A stretch of DNA of 64,000 bases from Vicinamibacterales bacterium (lineage in GTDB: Bacteria > Acidobacteriota > Vicinamibacteria > Vicinamibacterales > UBA8438). Where the stretch lies: the NCBI GenBank assembly GCA_958296065.1, contig CATQHX010000063.1:53370-117369 (forward strand), in the 5' to 3' direction. The notes under the pieces were generated by a model. It was not told where the DNA came from, did no database searches, and was given only the letters and a program-made list of their open reading frames with translations. Both the position numbers and the translations under genes were made by a program. Positions 25,367-34,941 of the stretch are shown one piece after another. Every line of letters begins with the position of its first letter. Position 1 is the stretch's first letter.

Positions 25367-25831
25367 TCACGGAGTCCGGTGCGTGCCCGCCCGACCGCTG
25401 TCGAGCACGACCGTCACTGGCCCGTCGTTGACCAGCTCGACGTCCATCATCGCCTGGAATTCGCCTGCCTGCACCGGCAACCCGTGCAGCCGCAGCCGTT
25501 CCAGAAGTGCTTCGTACAGATCCTTCGCGCGGTCCGGCGGAGCCGCCCCGCTGTAGGAAGGCCGCCGACCGCGCCGGCAGTCGCCGAACAGCGTGAACTG
25601 CGAGACTACCAGCACGGCTCCGCCGACCTCGGCCACCGAGCGGTTCATCCTGCCGTCGGCGTCCGCAAAGAGGCGGAGGTCGCGGATCTTGGCGGCCACG
25701 TAGTCCACGTCGCGGTCCGTGTCGTCGCGGCCGACGCCGAGCAGCACCAGCAGGCCGTGTCCGATGGTCCCCGCGACGCGCCCGTCGACGGTCACCGAGG
25801 CCCTGCGGACGCGCTGCAACACCGCTCGCAC
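25367..25831 (-). CDS. dtd: D-aminoacyl-tRNA deacylase
   Basis: A 154-residue DTD that hydrolyses D-aminoacyl-tRNA and Gly-tRNA-Ala to protect translation. Signatures are RAVLQRVRRASVTVDG at the N-terminus, SQFTLFGD in the middle and the Gly-cisPro loop NDGPVTVVLDS near the C-terminus. The GTG at 25831 gives the usual length; the frame is open upstream but without family sequence. It lies 46 nt downstream of ttcA. Confidence 0.94.
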   Translation of the reverse strand: MRAVLQRVRRASVTVDGRVAGTIGHGLLVLLGVGRDDTDRDVDYVAAKIRDLRLFADADGRMNRSVAEVGGAVLVVSQFTLFGDCRRGRRPSYSGAAPPDRAKDLYEALLERLRLHGLPVQAGEFQAMMDVELVNDGPVTVVLDSGRAGTHRTP

Positions 25832-25877
25832 TAGCGGAACCCGGAGGCTTGTCGCTGGGCGCCGGGCCGTAGGCTGA

Positions 25878-26708
25878 TCATTGCGCAACCTCGCCGTCCG
25901 GCACGGACGCCGACAGGTCCGGCGGCACATGGGCCACTGCGCGCAGTTCCTCCGGCGGATTCAGGCGCGTATCGAGCAGGTGACGCGAGGCCACGTTGCC
26001 GAGCGCCTTCAGCATGGAGCTCTTCACCCCGGGATGCTCGCGTTCGAGATCGAGCAGCCAGCGCTTGACCCGCTGCCGCTTCAGGCTGAGGTCGCCGCAG
26101 ACCGGGCAGCAGCAGCCGATGACCTCCAGGCGGCACTCGCGGGTGTAGGCGCGCGCCTCGTCTTCGGTCACGTACACGAGCGGGCGGATGACCACGTGCC
26201 GGCCGTCGTCGGAGACCAGCCGCGCCGGCATCGCCTTCAGCGATCCGGCGAAGAGCAGGTTGAGCAGCAGTGTCTCGACGAAATCGTCCGCGTGGTGGCC
26301 CAGGGCAATCTTCGTGGCCCCCACCTCGGCCGCGATGCGGTACAGGACGCCGCGGCGCAGCCGCGCACAAAGCGAGCAGGGCGTCGCGTCGGCGTCCAGC
26401 ACGTCGTCCATGATGTCGCCGATCGACGTGTGCTCTATGCGGTACTCCCAGCCCCGCTCCTCGCAGGTACGCGCGATGACATCGTGCTTGTAGGCGGCGT
26501 AACCCGAGTCGACATTAACCGCCACGAGCGAGAAGTCGACCGGCGCGCGCCGCCGTAGCACGTCGAGCAAATGCATCAGCGCCCAACTGTCCTTGCCCCC
26601 CGACAGGCCGACCATGACGCGGTCCCCGGCTTCGACGAGGTCGTACGTCTTGATCGCACGCGTCGCCTTGCGGGCGAGCCGGGCTTCGAGGGTGCTCCGA
26701 TAGGGCAT
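25878..26708 (-). CDS. ttcA: tRNA 2-thiocytidine(32) synthetase TtcA
   Basis: A 276-residue TtcA, which thiolates C32 of certain tRNAs using ATP and a [4Fe-4S] cluster. The PP-loop is SGGKDS (36-41). The cluster ligands are C111 and C114 (CSLC) and Cys in CCCPVC (199-204); GHHADDFVETLLLN is also typical. Start and length fit the family. TACGGT lies 6 nt before the ATG, consistent with a leaderless transcript that also covers dtd. Confidence 0.93.
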   Translation of the reverse strand: MPYRSTLEARLARKATRAIKTYDLVEAGDRVMVGLSGGKDSWALMHLLDVLRRRAPVDFSLVAVNVDSGYAAYKHDVIARTCEERGWEYRIEHTSIGDIMDDVLDADATPCSLCARLRRGVLYRIAAEVGATKIALGHHADDFVETLLLNLLFAGSLKAMPARLVSDDGRHVVIRPLVYVTEDEARAYTRECRLEVIGCCCPVCGDLSLKRQRVKRWLLDLEREHPGVKSSMLKALGNVASRHLLDTRLNPPEELRAVAHVPPDLSASVPDGEVAQ

Positions 26709-26714
26709 GCTGAA

Positions 26715-26720
26715 ACCGTA
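26715..26720 (-). promoter_or_regulatory. -10-like box (TACGGT) for ttcA
   Basis: A TANNNT hexamer on the minus strand 6 nt before the ttcA ATG. It fits the leaderless pattern seen at other starts in this window, but the sequence is a weak -10 on its own. Confidence 0.3.
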
Positions 26721-26758
26721 GCCGGGACTGGCGGTCTTCGGACCGAGCCGCCAATCGA

Positions 26759-27568
26759 TCAGAACCGAAGGCGCAAGCCGGCACCGGCTCGGAGACCGCC
26801 GACTTCGATGGTGTCATCGGATCCAACCCCGGTCGGAACCGACGAGCCCGTGGTCCACTGGACGAAGAGTCCGACACCAGCCGTCCAGAACAGCGCGCCG
26901 GGCTCCAGGCTTCTGAACAGATGATAGGTCAGATCGGCCCCGACGTTGCCACCGAACAGCCTCTTCGACACGATTTCCCGGCTGACCTCACCCCCCACCT
27001 GGTCGTAGGGCGGTCCTGTCTCACGCGGATCGATCCCGGACACGCTACCCTGCTCCACTCGAAAAAGTGACGGGCCCGCCGACAACGCGAGATCGATTCT
27101 ATCGGAGACGCGGATGGTCCAGGCCGCGTGCAGATGCATGCCGAGCTCGATGCGCTCGAATCCTTCCGCAGAATACTGCACCTCACGATCCCGGTCGTAG
27201 AAGAGCGGATGCGGAACCGCTCCGGCCAGGTCGACATCAATCGGAGAGCGCGAGTACGCAACGCCCAGACCGACTGAGAGATTGCTCCACACGCGCAACC
27301 CCACGGCGGCATCCAGACCCACGCGCGGAGTGGATGCGCGACCGACATCGAAGACAGCCGTTTCGTTGTACAAGGGCAGCGACAGATGCCGGGTCGACGA
27401 ATGGTCTTCGTTGCTGTACGCCGCATTCAGGTTGAGGAACCCGGTTTCCATCAGCCTGGCTCTCGGGCGACGCGCCGCGCGAGTCTCCTCCGGCGTCTGC
27501 GCCCCGGCAGAACCACCCAGGAGCCCCAGAAGGAGGTGCATCGACACTCCGACCGTCACGAACCGCAT
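26759..27568 (-). CDS. Outer-membrane beta-barrel, paralog family member 1
   Basis: A 269-residue protein starting at the ATG 27568, which opens a signal peptide (MRFVTVGVSMHLLLGLLGGSAGAQ). It is related to the proteins at 27917-28678 and 54278-55171: all share a central (G/A)(T/S/A)(V/I)PHP block (here AGAVPHPLFYDRDRE), an LSAGPS-F strand, and a C-terminal VGG-x3-G-x-GLR(L/F)RF ending in Phe, the usual signal for outer-membrane insertion. No enzymatic motif is seen. It is divergent from its neighbour across a 348-bp gap. Confidence 0.75.
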   Translation of the reverse strand: MRFVTVGVSMHLLLGLLGGSAGAQTPEETRAARRPRARLMETGFLNLNAAYSNEDHSSTRHLSLPLYNETAVFDVGRASTPRVGLDAAVGLRVWSNLSVGLGVAYSRSPIDVDLAGAVPHPLFYDRDREVQYSAEGFERIELGMHLHAAWTIRVSDRIDLALSAGPSLFRVEQGSVSGIDPRETGPPYDQVGGEVSREIVSKRLFGGNVGADLTYHLFRSLEPGALFWTAGVGLFVQWTTGSSVPTGVGSDDTIEVGGLRAGAGLRLRF

Positions 27569-27916
27569 GACCAGACCTGATTGCAAGGAACCTCCAGCAT
27601 CGCACGTGCCGCGTTGCAGCACGTTTCGGTCGCGCCCGACCGGCTAACCGGTCGTCGGCCAAACCGTAACCGCACGACCACCCTCGAAGGACCTCCGCGC
27701 GGCCGACGCCGGCTTCGCGTAGGCCGCCGCCGGCACGAGCGCCCCTCGCCTGGCAGACACGCCCTTCCCGCAAAAGCGACCGATGCGCCGTGACCACGAG
27801 AAGCCTGCGAGATCATATCCCAAGCCGGACGAGCCTCCGATTCCTGTGTTATCGTTCAGGTGGCGGGCGCTGCCGCGCCTGCCTGCAACTACACCCGAAA
27901 CTCGAGGCCGGAATAG
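27569..27916. other. Divergent spacer between two paralogous barrel genes
   Basis: No gene of normal composition or recognisable family is seen. It must hold the promoters of both barrel genes. TATCGT at about 27850 is a possible -10 for the plus-strand gene, but no convincing -35 was found. Confidence 0.5.
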
Positions 27917-28678
27917 ATGGACCACTTTGTCGCGCGTCAAGTCTTGACCATTGGTATCGGCTTGGCATTCTTCGCAGCGCCATCGCCGGTGGAGGCGCAG
28001 GGCACCAGCCAGCCCCCGAACGCGTTCCTGGACATCAACGGTGTGTATCCGTTGGGCAGTCCGGCGGAGGTTTCGGCGACGCTGAGCGACGTGTCGCTCT
28101 ACGGTGAATCGGCAGAGTATCGTATCGGGCGCCGGCCAGCGCGCAAGGTGTCTGTCGACGCCCGCGGCGGTGTGCGCGTCTGGAAGGGCCTCGCGATCGG
28201 AGTCGCCGTGAGCGTGGACGAACCCGAGAGCGACGTGACGGTGTCCGGGTCGATACCGCACCCCCTCTTCTTCGATCGCCCGCGGACCGCATCGCCGCTG
28301 ACGGTCAGCTTGAGCGATCGACTGTTGGGCGTACATCCGCAGGCGGTTTACTTCGTACCCGTCACCGACGCGTTCGAAATCTCCTTCTTCGCCGGTCCCT
28401 CTTTCTTTCGGCTCTCCCGAGCAGCCGTGGAAGGTGTCGCGCTCGGTCCCGAGAACGCGCCGTTGTTCGCGTCGCTGGCCGTGAGCGACATCACGCTGAC
28501 CACGAACAAAGCCACCGCCGTCGGAGCCAGCGCCGGAATCGACATGACCGTCATGTTCTCGCGTGTGGTCGGCATGGGAATCTTCGCCAAGTACGTGACG
28601 GGCTCCGTGAGCGTTGGCACGCAATCTGTCGACGTCGGCGGCGCGCAAGCTGGCGGCGGTCTCCGCTTTCGCTTCTGA
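27917..28678 (+). CDS. Outer-membrane beta-barrel, paralog family member 2
   Basis: A 253-residue protein with a signal peptide ending near SPVEAQ (residue 28). It shares the family block SGSIPHPLFFDRPR, the strand FFAGPSFFRLS and the C-terminal VGGAQAGGGLRFRF with members 1 and 3. Strand-and-turn composition throughout suggests an eight- to ten-strand barrel (inference). The ATG follows a purine-rich GAGGCCGGAATAG stretch. Its role is unknown; its place between methyltransferase and glycan genes suggests an envelope role. Confidence 0.75.
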   Translation: MDHFVARQVLTIGIGLAFFAAPSPVEAQGTSQPPNAFLDINGVYPLGSPAEVSATLSDVSLYGESAEYRIGRRPARKVSVDARGGVRVWKGLAIGVAVSVDEPESDVTVSGSIPHPLFFDRPRTASPLTVSLSDRLLGVHPQAVYFVPVTDAFEISFFAGPSFFRLSRAAVEGVALGPENAPLFASLAVSDITLTTNKATAVGASAGIDMTVMFSRVVGMGIFAKYVTGSVSVGTQSVDVGGAQAGGGLRFRF

Positions 28679-28708
28679 GCCGCACCCTGCACCTCGACAT
28701 CCGGCCGC

Positions 28709-30727
28709 TCATCGACCAGCACGAGGCGCTGGCGGCGATTCCAGCCGGGCGTGCAAGTCGAGAAGGACTCCCGTGTGTCCGGGCGGGACACGCACCTGTA
28801 TCGGCGGCTCTGCCGGCCTGCCGGCCGGGACCGAGAGTTCCCCCAGCACGACTCCGGTAGCGGCGTCCAGCAGGCGACCGGACATTGCGACAGGCAATCG
28901 CAGCGACACATGAGGCGCCGGTTGCGTCGATTCCATGTATGCAATGAACCGTTCCGGCGACTGAAAACCGAACGCCTGCCGCATGCCGCTGGCAGCCCGC
29001 AGCACGCTACCTTCGGAGGGGCCATCCACAAAACGGAGCCCGGAGAAAACCGGCGGGGGGCGCAGGGCCGCAATGGCCCGCGCCTTCTCGCCGCGGACGC
29101 GGTACAGTCGTCTCGACCCGTCCGTGACCTCGAGCACGAGATCCCGTCGCCGGTCCAGCAGGTCGAGAGCCCGTCGGAAACCCACCGGATCGGGATAACG
29201 GTCAGTGTGCACGACGACATAGCCGACGCCGAGCTCCTGCAGCCACGCGACCCCCAGCACCGACGGAAACGTTGCGGTCCGGGCAACAATATCGTCGAAA
29301 TCGGGCGGCGTGAACCCACCGAACCCGTTAACGAGGGGGCGCCAATGCACCGTCGACGCGAGGAGGTAGCGCGCGTTGCGGTGAAACTCGCTGCGTCGAA
29401 AGATGGGCGCTTCGACGACGGCGCCCGGCCATGAAGACTCGGCCAGGTACCTGTGGACGCGCGTGGCGTAGTCGAACCGGGGATAGGATCCAAACCCGTG
29501 GAAGCTCTCCACGGTGGCTAGCATCAACACGACAACCAGGGCGAGGGCTCGCCGGGGGGCCGAGGCGGTCTTGGTCAATCCGCTGAAGCCGATGCCCGCC
29601 AGGACCGCCAATGCGAAGACCACGAGGACTCCGAATCGGTGGATCGCCCGCAGCCCCTGCAGCGGCGGCACCATGTCGTACGCCCACGCATACACGGGAG
29701 TAAGGGAGCCGAGAGACATCAAGCAACCGATGCCGGCAACCGCCACGAGCATCCGGCGAACACCGCGCGGCGCCCCGGAGCGCCGCCGCAGAAGGGCGAC
29801 ACCGGCCAGCACCAACGTGACAACGCCCGGAAAGAGCGTGCCCGGCGCCGAGTGGTAGTAGTCGCCGCTCCAAGTCTCGTAGTGCAGCCTCGCCGCAGAC
29901 GACAGGTAGCTGCTCAACGCAGTTGCTACTTCGGTCGTTTCGGCAACGGGCGGCCGCTGGTAGCGGGCCTGCATGTGAGGACGGAACACGACGAGGAGGG
30001 CGACGAGGGTCACGGTCGCCGCCACCCCAAGACGCAGCGCCAGACGGACGCCATCACGCTGCGCGAACTCCCGTGCGCGCACCGCCGCCGCCGTCGCCAG
30101 CGCAAAGAACACGAAAACCACCAAGTACCCCGACGTCAGAGCTGCACCGAACACGCACAGTCCGAGCCACGCCGCGTCTCGCGCGCGGCGGTGCGTCATC
30201 AGGTGGTGGAACGCGATGAACCCGAGCGGCAGCCAGTAGGCGTGGAGCGCCTGCAAGTGCGCCACGCGTGTCAGGAACACGGTACTGAAGGCGAACAGCG
30301 CGCCCGACAGCAAGCCTGCACGATGGTCGGCGGTCCAGGTCCTGACGAGCGCATAGGTCGCGAGGGCAGTCAGCGTGAACCCGAACAGCACCAGCAGGTT
30401 GTGCGCGAGAAGCGCGGAACCGCCGAACCAGCGAACCGGAGCCGCTAGCAGCCCGGGCACGATGAGCGGTTCGGTGTAGGCCAGGGCACCCTGGTGCGGA
30501 TGGAACATGTTCGCATCGAACAAACGCCAGGGCTCGGTGGAAACTTGCCGCGCAATCCACGACACGGCCCATGCGTTGAGCCAGGCATCGTCATGGATCC
30601 GCGACCTGTAGCTCAGACCCGTTGCCAGGGGCCACGTATGGACGACCGCAAGGCTCAGGAACAGGAGCGGCGCATGCCAGCCGCTGCTCTCCATTCCTCG
30701 GCGCATACGAGCCATGATGAAGCGCAC
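28709..30727 (-). CDS. Multi-TM membrane protein, GT39/YfhO-like glycosyltransferase candidate
   Basis: A protein of about 672 residues with ten or more hydrophobic segments in the first two thirds and a soluble C-terminal part. The first periplasmic loop has RSRIHDDAWLNAWAVSWIA, an Asp pair in the position expected for polyprenyl-phosphate-sugar-using GT-C enzymes (YfhO/GT39-like). No specific family signature is certain. The start is uncertain: the GTG at 30727 has GGAG 7 nt upstream, and ATGs at 30715, 30706 and 30694 are alternatives. It converges on the barrel gene at its left. Confidence 0.6.
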   Translation of the reverse strand: MRFIMARMRRGMESSGWHAPLLFLSLAVVHTWPLATGLSYRSRIHDDAWLNAWAVSWIARQVSTEPWRLFDANMFHPHQGALAYTEPLIVPGLLAAPVRWFGGSALLAHNLLVLFGFTLTALATYALVRTWTADHRAGLLSGALFAFSTVFLTRVAHLQALHAYWLPLGFIAFHHLMTHRRARDAAWLGLCVFGAALTSGYLVVFVFFALATAAAVRAREFAQRDGVRLALRLGVAATVTLVALLVVFRPHMQARYQRPPVAETTEVATALSSYLSSAARLHYETWSGDYYHSAPGTLFPGVVTLVLAGVALLRRRSGAPRGVRRMLVAVAGIGCLMSLGSLTPVYAWAYDMVPPLQGLRAIHRFGVLVVFALAVLAGIGFSGLTKTASAPRRALALVVVLMLATVESFHGFGSYPRFDYATRVHRYLAESSWPGAVVEAPIFRRSEFHRNARYLLASTVHWRPLVNGFGGFTPPDFDDIVARTATFPSVLGVAWLQELGVGYVVVHTDRYPDPVGFRRALDLLDRRRDLVLEVTDGSRRLYRVRGEKARAIAALRPPPVFSGLRFVDGPSEGSVLRAASGMRQAFGFQSPERFIAYMESTQPAPHVSLRLPVAMSGRLLDAATGVVLGELSVPAGRPAEPPIQVRVPPGHTGVLLDLHARLESPPAPRAGR

Positions 30728-30830
30728 GCTCAAACTCCAGGTGACCGTCACGACACACTCAACTGATCGTGAAGAACGATGGGGCCATGTCACCGCGCCG
30801 GGCGCCGCCGGCAGCCGGCCGGGCGAGTCG

Positions 30831-32543
30831 CTAGGGTAGCACACCCACCGGCACACCCCACCACGGGACTGCCTGGAGCAAACCCGGGTCGGCCAATTCG
30901 CCACGGCTGATGCCGTCGAGCTCCGCTGCAACACCGGCCCACGACACCAAATGGAGACGCACGCGGTCGCCGGGCCGATAGCCGGCTGCCACGGTCAGCT
31001 CGTTGTCGATCATGCTGCGCAGGTAGACGACCGCACCAGATGCGGTGCCTGCAACCTGACCGGCGAGCAGGTCGATTCCCGTGATGTGAACCGCCACGAT
31101 GTGATCCCGATATGGTACGGACCCCGGACTGGGTATCGAACCCGTCGCCATCACCGTGGCTTCCACGGTCGCGTTCGAATCGACACCCGGCACCCAGAAC
31201 GCGTCGAGGCCTTCCTCCGGTACGACTTCCGCCCCCAGATCGACCGGTTGCCAGTCGCCCTGGGAAAGTTCACGCGTCGCGAACTGGTACACGACCACTC
31301 GCGTGCTCGCTAGCCGCCCGGCGTCGCGTGCAACCTCCGTGGCCAGGAGACGACCAGGAGCCAGAGCCCCGTCGGCGTTCTGGCTGATGCGATCTACCGG
31401 GCGACCGAGTGCGAAGCTGAGTTGTTCCGCGAATCCCGCCGACGTTCCCCAACCCAGAGATGGCGCGGAATAGATGTTCGTGAAGCTGTCACCGAGAAGG
31501 AGGACCTCCGCGGAGCGGTCCGGCGTCCAGGCATCCCCCCGCGCCGTCTCGATTCTCGCAATGGTGACGGTTTCCGAAGGATAGAGGCTCTGATTCGGAC
31601 CGAGACCCAGTAACCGCGCCGTGTCTCCCTCGTTGGTCGCCCGCCGCCGGCGTGCGCGCTGTCCGCCGACAGGCTCGGAGAGCCATCCCTGTCGCTCGAT
31701 GAACGCCGCCAGCTCGACCGCTGTCCGCTGCATGGTCTCCGGACGCCAGTGCGTGTCCGTCGCCAGGTAGAGCGACCCGCGCCCTTCGCGGCGCATCGCC
31801 GACAAGACCCGGCTGAGGTCGAACACCGTGACGCCCGCTTCCCGCAGGTACCGCAGGAGCCTGCGATAGGACAGGTTCATGATCGGTTCGGACCGAATGC
31901 GGCCGGGACCTGCCTGCCGGGGGTCTACCGATGGCTTGACCGGCGTCGGAAGGACGATCAAGCGAACGCCGCGCTGATCGAGCTGATGGTAAAGGCGCAC
32001 CAAGGCGGTCCGCGGGTCGGGCTGCCGGGAGGACGACAGCGTGTCTCCCGCGGCGGCGCGGCGCGCCAGCACCTCCGGGGACAAGAAACCCGGCCCGGTA
32101 ACGTGGTCCAGATCGGGACGGTAGAACAGCCATCCGTCGACACCCACCTCCACCCGCGACGTGCCGGCGCCCAACCAGCGGGTCAGCGCCAGTTGCACGA
32201 CCGGACGCAGGCGCCGGCCAAGCACGGATTCCTCGGCGAGTCGATCCTCGACCCCCTTGGCGCGGGCCAGCAAGTTCCGGTTGACGGCGCGAACCCGATC
32301 GACAACGGCACCCGGGGCAAACTCCGATCCCACCGGAGCCGTCCGCGGGGCCAGGCTGTGAAAGAAGCTCGGATCCAGCATCAGTTGGGCGGCGAACGGC
32401 GACGCGATGACCAATGCGAACATCGCAACCAGCAGACGAGCCACCGGCGGCGCGACCGCGGTGACGCCCACCTCCTCTCTCGCCAGCGCGATCCTGGCGC
32501 GCTCGAGGCGAGGAAGGCGAGTCGTTGTGTCGTTGGAGGTCAT
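30831..32543 (-). CDS. AlgX/AlgJ-like SGNH acetyltransferase, large form
   Basis: A 570-residue protein related to AlgX and AlgJ, periplasmic SGNH-like proteins that transfer acetyl groups to polysaccharides. An N-terminal TM segment (VARLLVAMFALVIASPF) anchors it. The catalytic set reads VGVDGWLFYRPDL near the start, YLATDTHWRPETMQ for the Asp-His pair, and LLLGDSFTNIYS for the nucleophile Ser. About 130 C-terminal residues after VPYRDHIVAVHI form a beta-rich module in the position of the AlgX carbohydrate-binding domain. The ATG at 32543 lies 8 nt after the MBOAT gene, forming an AlgI-AlgX-type pair; the open frame upstream is a shadow. Confidence 0.87.
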   Translation of the reverse strand: MTSNDTTTRLPRLERARIALAREEVGVTAVAPPVARLLVAMFALVIASPFAAQLMLDPSFFHSLAPRTAPVGSEFAPGAVVDRVRAVNRNLLARAKGVEDRLAEESVLGRRLRPVVQLALTRWLGAGTSRVEVGVDGWLFYRPDLDHVTGPGFLSPEVLARRAAAGDTLSSSRQPDPRTALVRLYHQLDQRGVRLIVLPTPVKPSVDPRQAGPGRIRSEPIMNLSYRRLLRYLREAGVTVFDLSRVLSAMRREGRGSLYLATDTHWRPETMQRTAVELAAFIERQGWLSEPVGGQRARRRRATNEGDTARLLGLGPNQSLYPSETVTIARIETARGDAWTPDRSAEVLLLGDSFTNIYSAPSLGWGTSAGFAEQLSFALGRPVDRISQNADGALAPGRLLATEVARDAGRLASTRVVVYQFATRELSQGDWQPVDLGAEVVPEEGLDAFWVPGVDSNATVEATVMATGSIPSPGSVPYRDHIVAVHITGIDLLAGQVAGTASGAVVYLRSMIDNELTVAAGYRPGDRVRLHLVSWAGVAAELDGISRGELADPGLLQAVPWWGVPVGVLP

Positions 32544-32551
32544 TGCCCAAC

Positions 32552-34051
32552 TCAAAAAATGAAGTAGATGAACGGATTGTGCGCCTGGGTGGAGAGGATG
32601 GAGCACGCAAGCGCCAACAGGATCACGACGAAGAGCGACTTGACGACGGTCAGGTGGCGCGTCCAGTCCCAGGTCTGCGGCGCCGCCCATGTCACCAGCG
32701 CGGCGCAACCAAAGCACAGCAAGGAATATGGTTCGTACACGACCTGTCCGAGCAGGCGCGCCGTGTCGTCGTATGGTTCGAGGCCGAACATGCTCCGCAG
32801 GTACAGCGTCGCCGCACCGATGTCGGGCGCGCGAAAGAAGACCCAGCTCACGAGGACCAGACCGAACGTCAGAATGGTTCTGAGCGGTGCCGGCAGCACG
32901 CGATAGGGGCTTGCGCCTCCCAGCGCCCGTTCGACCGCCAGCAGGAGCCCATGCAAACCTCCCCAGACGACGAAAGTCCAGGAGCTTCCGTGCCATAGGC
33001 CCCCTAGCAGCATCACGAGCGCCAGGTTCACGTAGGTGCGGGCGGCCCCCGACCGACTGCCCCCCAGTGGAACGTACAGGTAGTCCCGCAGCCACGACGA
33101 CAACGAGATATGCCAACGCCGCCAGAACTCGGTGATCGACTGCGCATGGTAAGGCGAGTCGAAGTTCTTGGGGAACACGAATCCGAGCATCAGCCCCAGA
33201 CCGATGGCCATGTCCGAGTAGCCGCTGAAATCGAAGTAGATCTGGAACGCGTACGCCGCGGCACCGAACCAGGCATCGAACACCCCGATGGACCCTGCGT
33301 CGAACGCGAGATCGGCAATCCGGCCGCAGGGGTTGGCCAGGAGCACCTTCTTGGCGAGGCCGAGGCTGATGAAGGCAGCGCCTCGAGCGCACTTCATGAC
33401 GGAGTGGGTCCTGCCCGCAAGCTGTTCGGCGACTTCCGCGAAACGGATGATCGGCCCGGCGACAAGTTGGGGAAACATCGAGACGTAGCACGCGAAATCG
33501 ATGAAGCTGCGGAGCGCGGTTGCGTGGCCGCGCGAAACATCCAGCGTGTAACTCATCGACTGGAATGTGTAGAAGCTGATGCCCAGCGGCAAGGTCACCC
33601 GCAACGCAACGTCGAGATGCAGCCACGGCGCGCCAAGCCAATCAGCGACTCCGTTCACCGTGTCGATCCCGAAGTTGAAGTACTTGAAGAACCCGAGCAA
33701 CGCCAGATTGGTTGCCAACGACAGCGCCACTGCGCAGCGCCGGCGGCGTGCGCCGACACGGTCTTGCGAGTCGCCCCTTCGCATGGGGCGTGCCCAGCGC
33801 GCGGCCGCCTCGCGTTGGCCAAGCACCCGCGCAAGCCAGACGGGCCCGCTCCCGGCGAGCGCCAGACCGCAGAAGTAGTCCACGGCCGTCGACGTCAACA
33901 GCAGCAGGACGAACAACGGATTCGCCCACCCGTAGAACAGATAGCTGAACAGCGCCAGCGCACAGTGCCGCGCGCGGCGCGGCAGCGCGTAGTAGACGAT
34001 CAGCGTGACCGGCAGGAACCAGAAGAGGAAGACGTGGGAGCTGAAGACCAT
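32552..34051 (-). CDS. MBOAT family membrane O-acyltransferase, AlgI-like
   Basis: A 499-residue polytopic protein of the AlgI/MBOAT family, which passes acyl groups from cytoplasmic donors across the membrane for glycan O-acetylation. Signatures are VFSSHVFLFWFLPVTL at the start, FPQLVAGPIIRF, FDFSGYSDMAIG, FWRRWHISLSSWLRDYLY and the active-site His in GGLWHGSSW. All family landmarks are present, so it should be active. It pairs with the AlgX-like gene 8 nt downstream. A TAGACT box lies 14 nt before its ATG. Confidence 0.95.
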   Translation of the reverse strand: MVFSSHVFLFWFLPVTLIVYYALPRRARHCALALFSYLFYGWANPLFVLLLLTSTAVDYFCGLALAGSGPVWLARVLGQREAAARWARPMRRGDSQDRVGARRRRCAVALSLATNLALLGFFKYFNFGIDTVNGVADWLGAPWLHLDVALRVTLPLGISFYTFQSMSYTLDVSRGHATALRSFIDFACYVSMFPQLVAGPIIRFAEVAEQLAGRTHSVMKCARGAAFISLGLAKKVLLANPCGRIADLAFDAGSIGVFDAWFGAAAYAFQIYFDFSGYSDMAIGLGLMLGFVFPKNFDSPYHAQSITEFWRRWHISLSSWLRDYLYVPLGGSRSGAARTYVNLALVMLLGGLWHGSSWTFVVWGGLHGLLLAVERALGGASPYRVLPAPLRTILTFGLVLVSWVFFRAPDIGAATLYLRSMFGLEPYDDTARLLGQVVYEPYSLLCFGCAALVTWAAPQTWDWTRHLTVVKSLFVVILLALACSILSTQAHNPFIYFIF

Positions 34052-34124
34052 CCAGTGCTCGGTTCAGTCTACAAGTCTCACGCGCCAGCCCCCGCAACGG
34101 CAAAACGGGTAAGCTGCACGTTGC

Positions 34125-34130
34125 AGGAGG
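34125..34130 (+). promoter_or_regulatory. Ribosome-binding site deciding a TTG start
   Basis: AGGAGG lies 4 nt before the TTG at 34135. It supports this rare codon as the start of the acyltransferase gene. Confidence 0.75.
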
Positions 34131-34134
34131 CCGC

Positions 34135-34932
34135 TTGACCGATTCGTCACCGTCCCGGAACGCCACCAACGAGACCGCGCGCGACCGACGCAGGATCACG
34201 GTTATTCAGAAGGAGCTGTTCGACCCCGGCCGATCCAGGGCCGCGCGCTACGCGCAACTCGTCGTCGGACGGCCGGGACTCCGGACACTGGTCAAGTACG
34301 AGCTCATCGTAACCCTGACCAGCGCCTTGCCGGGCGCGCTCGGTCTGTTGCTGCGGTCGAAACTCTATCCGCTGCTGCTGGGACATGTCGGTCGCAATGT
34401 CACCTTCGGAGCCAACGTCGTGCTCCGCCACCCCCACAAGATCCGCATCGGCGACAACGTCGTAGTCGATGACGCCTGCTGCCTCGACGCAAAGGGCGCC
34501 GACAATCGGGGCATCGACATCGGCAACGGCGTCTTCATCGGCCGCGGCACGATCCTGAGTTGCAAGAACGGCGATATCGTGGTCGACGACCACGCCAACA
34601 TCGGCTTCAACTGCGAGATCTTCTCCGGCAGTCGCGTCCGACTCGGCAAGCATGCCCTCGTCGCCGCGTACACATACCTGGTCGGCGGAGACCACACCTT
34701 CAATCGCACCGACGCGCCGGTCCTCCAGCAGGAGCGGGTCGCGCGCGGAATCGAGGTCGACGACAACGTGTGGCTGGGAGCCCATGTAGTCGTAGCCGAC
34801 GGCGTGACCATTGGACGAGACGCGATAGTGGGAGCCGGCGCCGTCGTACGCGACGAGGTTCCGCCCTTCGCCATCGCGGCCGGGGTTCCCGCTCGGATCA
34901 TCCGCAACAGGCGAAGCGACCCGAGCCGCTAA
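34135..34932 (+). CDS. Left-handed beta-helix (hexapeptide) acyltransferase
   Basis: A 265-residue protein whose C-terminal two thirds are hexapeptide repeats (IRIGDNVVVDDAC, GIDIGNGVFIGRG, DIVVDDHANIGFN, ARGIEVDDNVWLGAH, GVTIGRDAIVGAG), the fold of maltose, galactoside and LpxA-type O-acyltransferases. GGDHTF and ARIIRN near the end match the sugar O-acetyltransferase group. An N-terminal helical segment (about residues 45-85) may associate with the membrane. The start is TTG with a strong AGGAGG site 4 nt before it. It is divergent from the MBOAT gene, in a locus with other acetylation proteins. Confidence 0.88.
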   Translation: MTDSSPSRNATNETARDRRRITVIQKELFDPGRSRAARYAQLVVGRPGLRTLVKYELIVTLTSALPGALGLLLRSKLYPLLLGHVGRNVTFGANVVLRHPHKIRIGDNVVVDDACCLDAKGADNRGIDIGNGVFIGRGTILSCKNGDIVVDDHANIGFNCEIFSGSRVRLGKHALVAAYTYLVGGDHTFNRTDAPVLQQERVARGIEVDDNVWLGAHVVVADGVTIGRDAIVGAGAVVRDEVPPFAIAAGVPARIIRNRRSDPSR

Positions 34933-34941
34933 CCCGCTGCG

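Noticed and set aside
27644..28648. 334-residue minus-strand frame opposite barrel gene 2
   Set aside because: Lies mostly antisense to a gene with a clear signal peptide and family motifs; His- and Arg-rich shadow.
32544..33641. Long in-frame extension of the large AlgX-like gene
   Set aside because: It overlaps the MBOAT gene in another frame and has no family-like sequence; the ATG at 32543 starts the conserved part.
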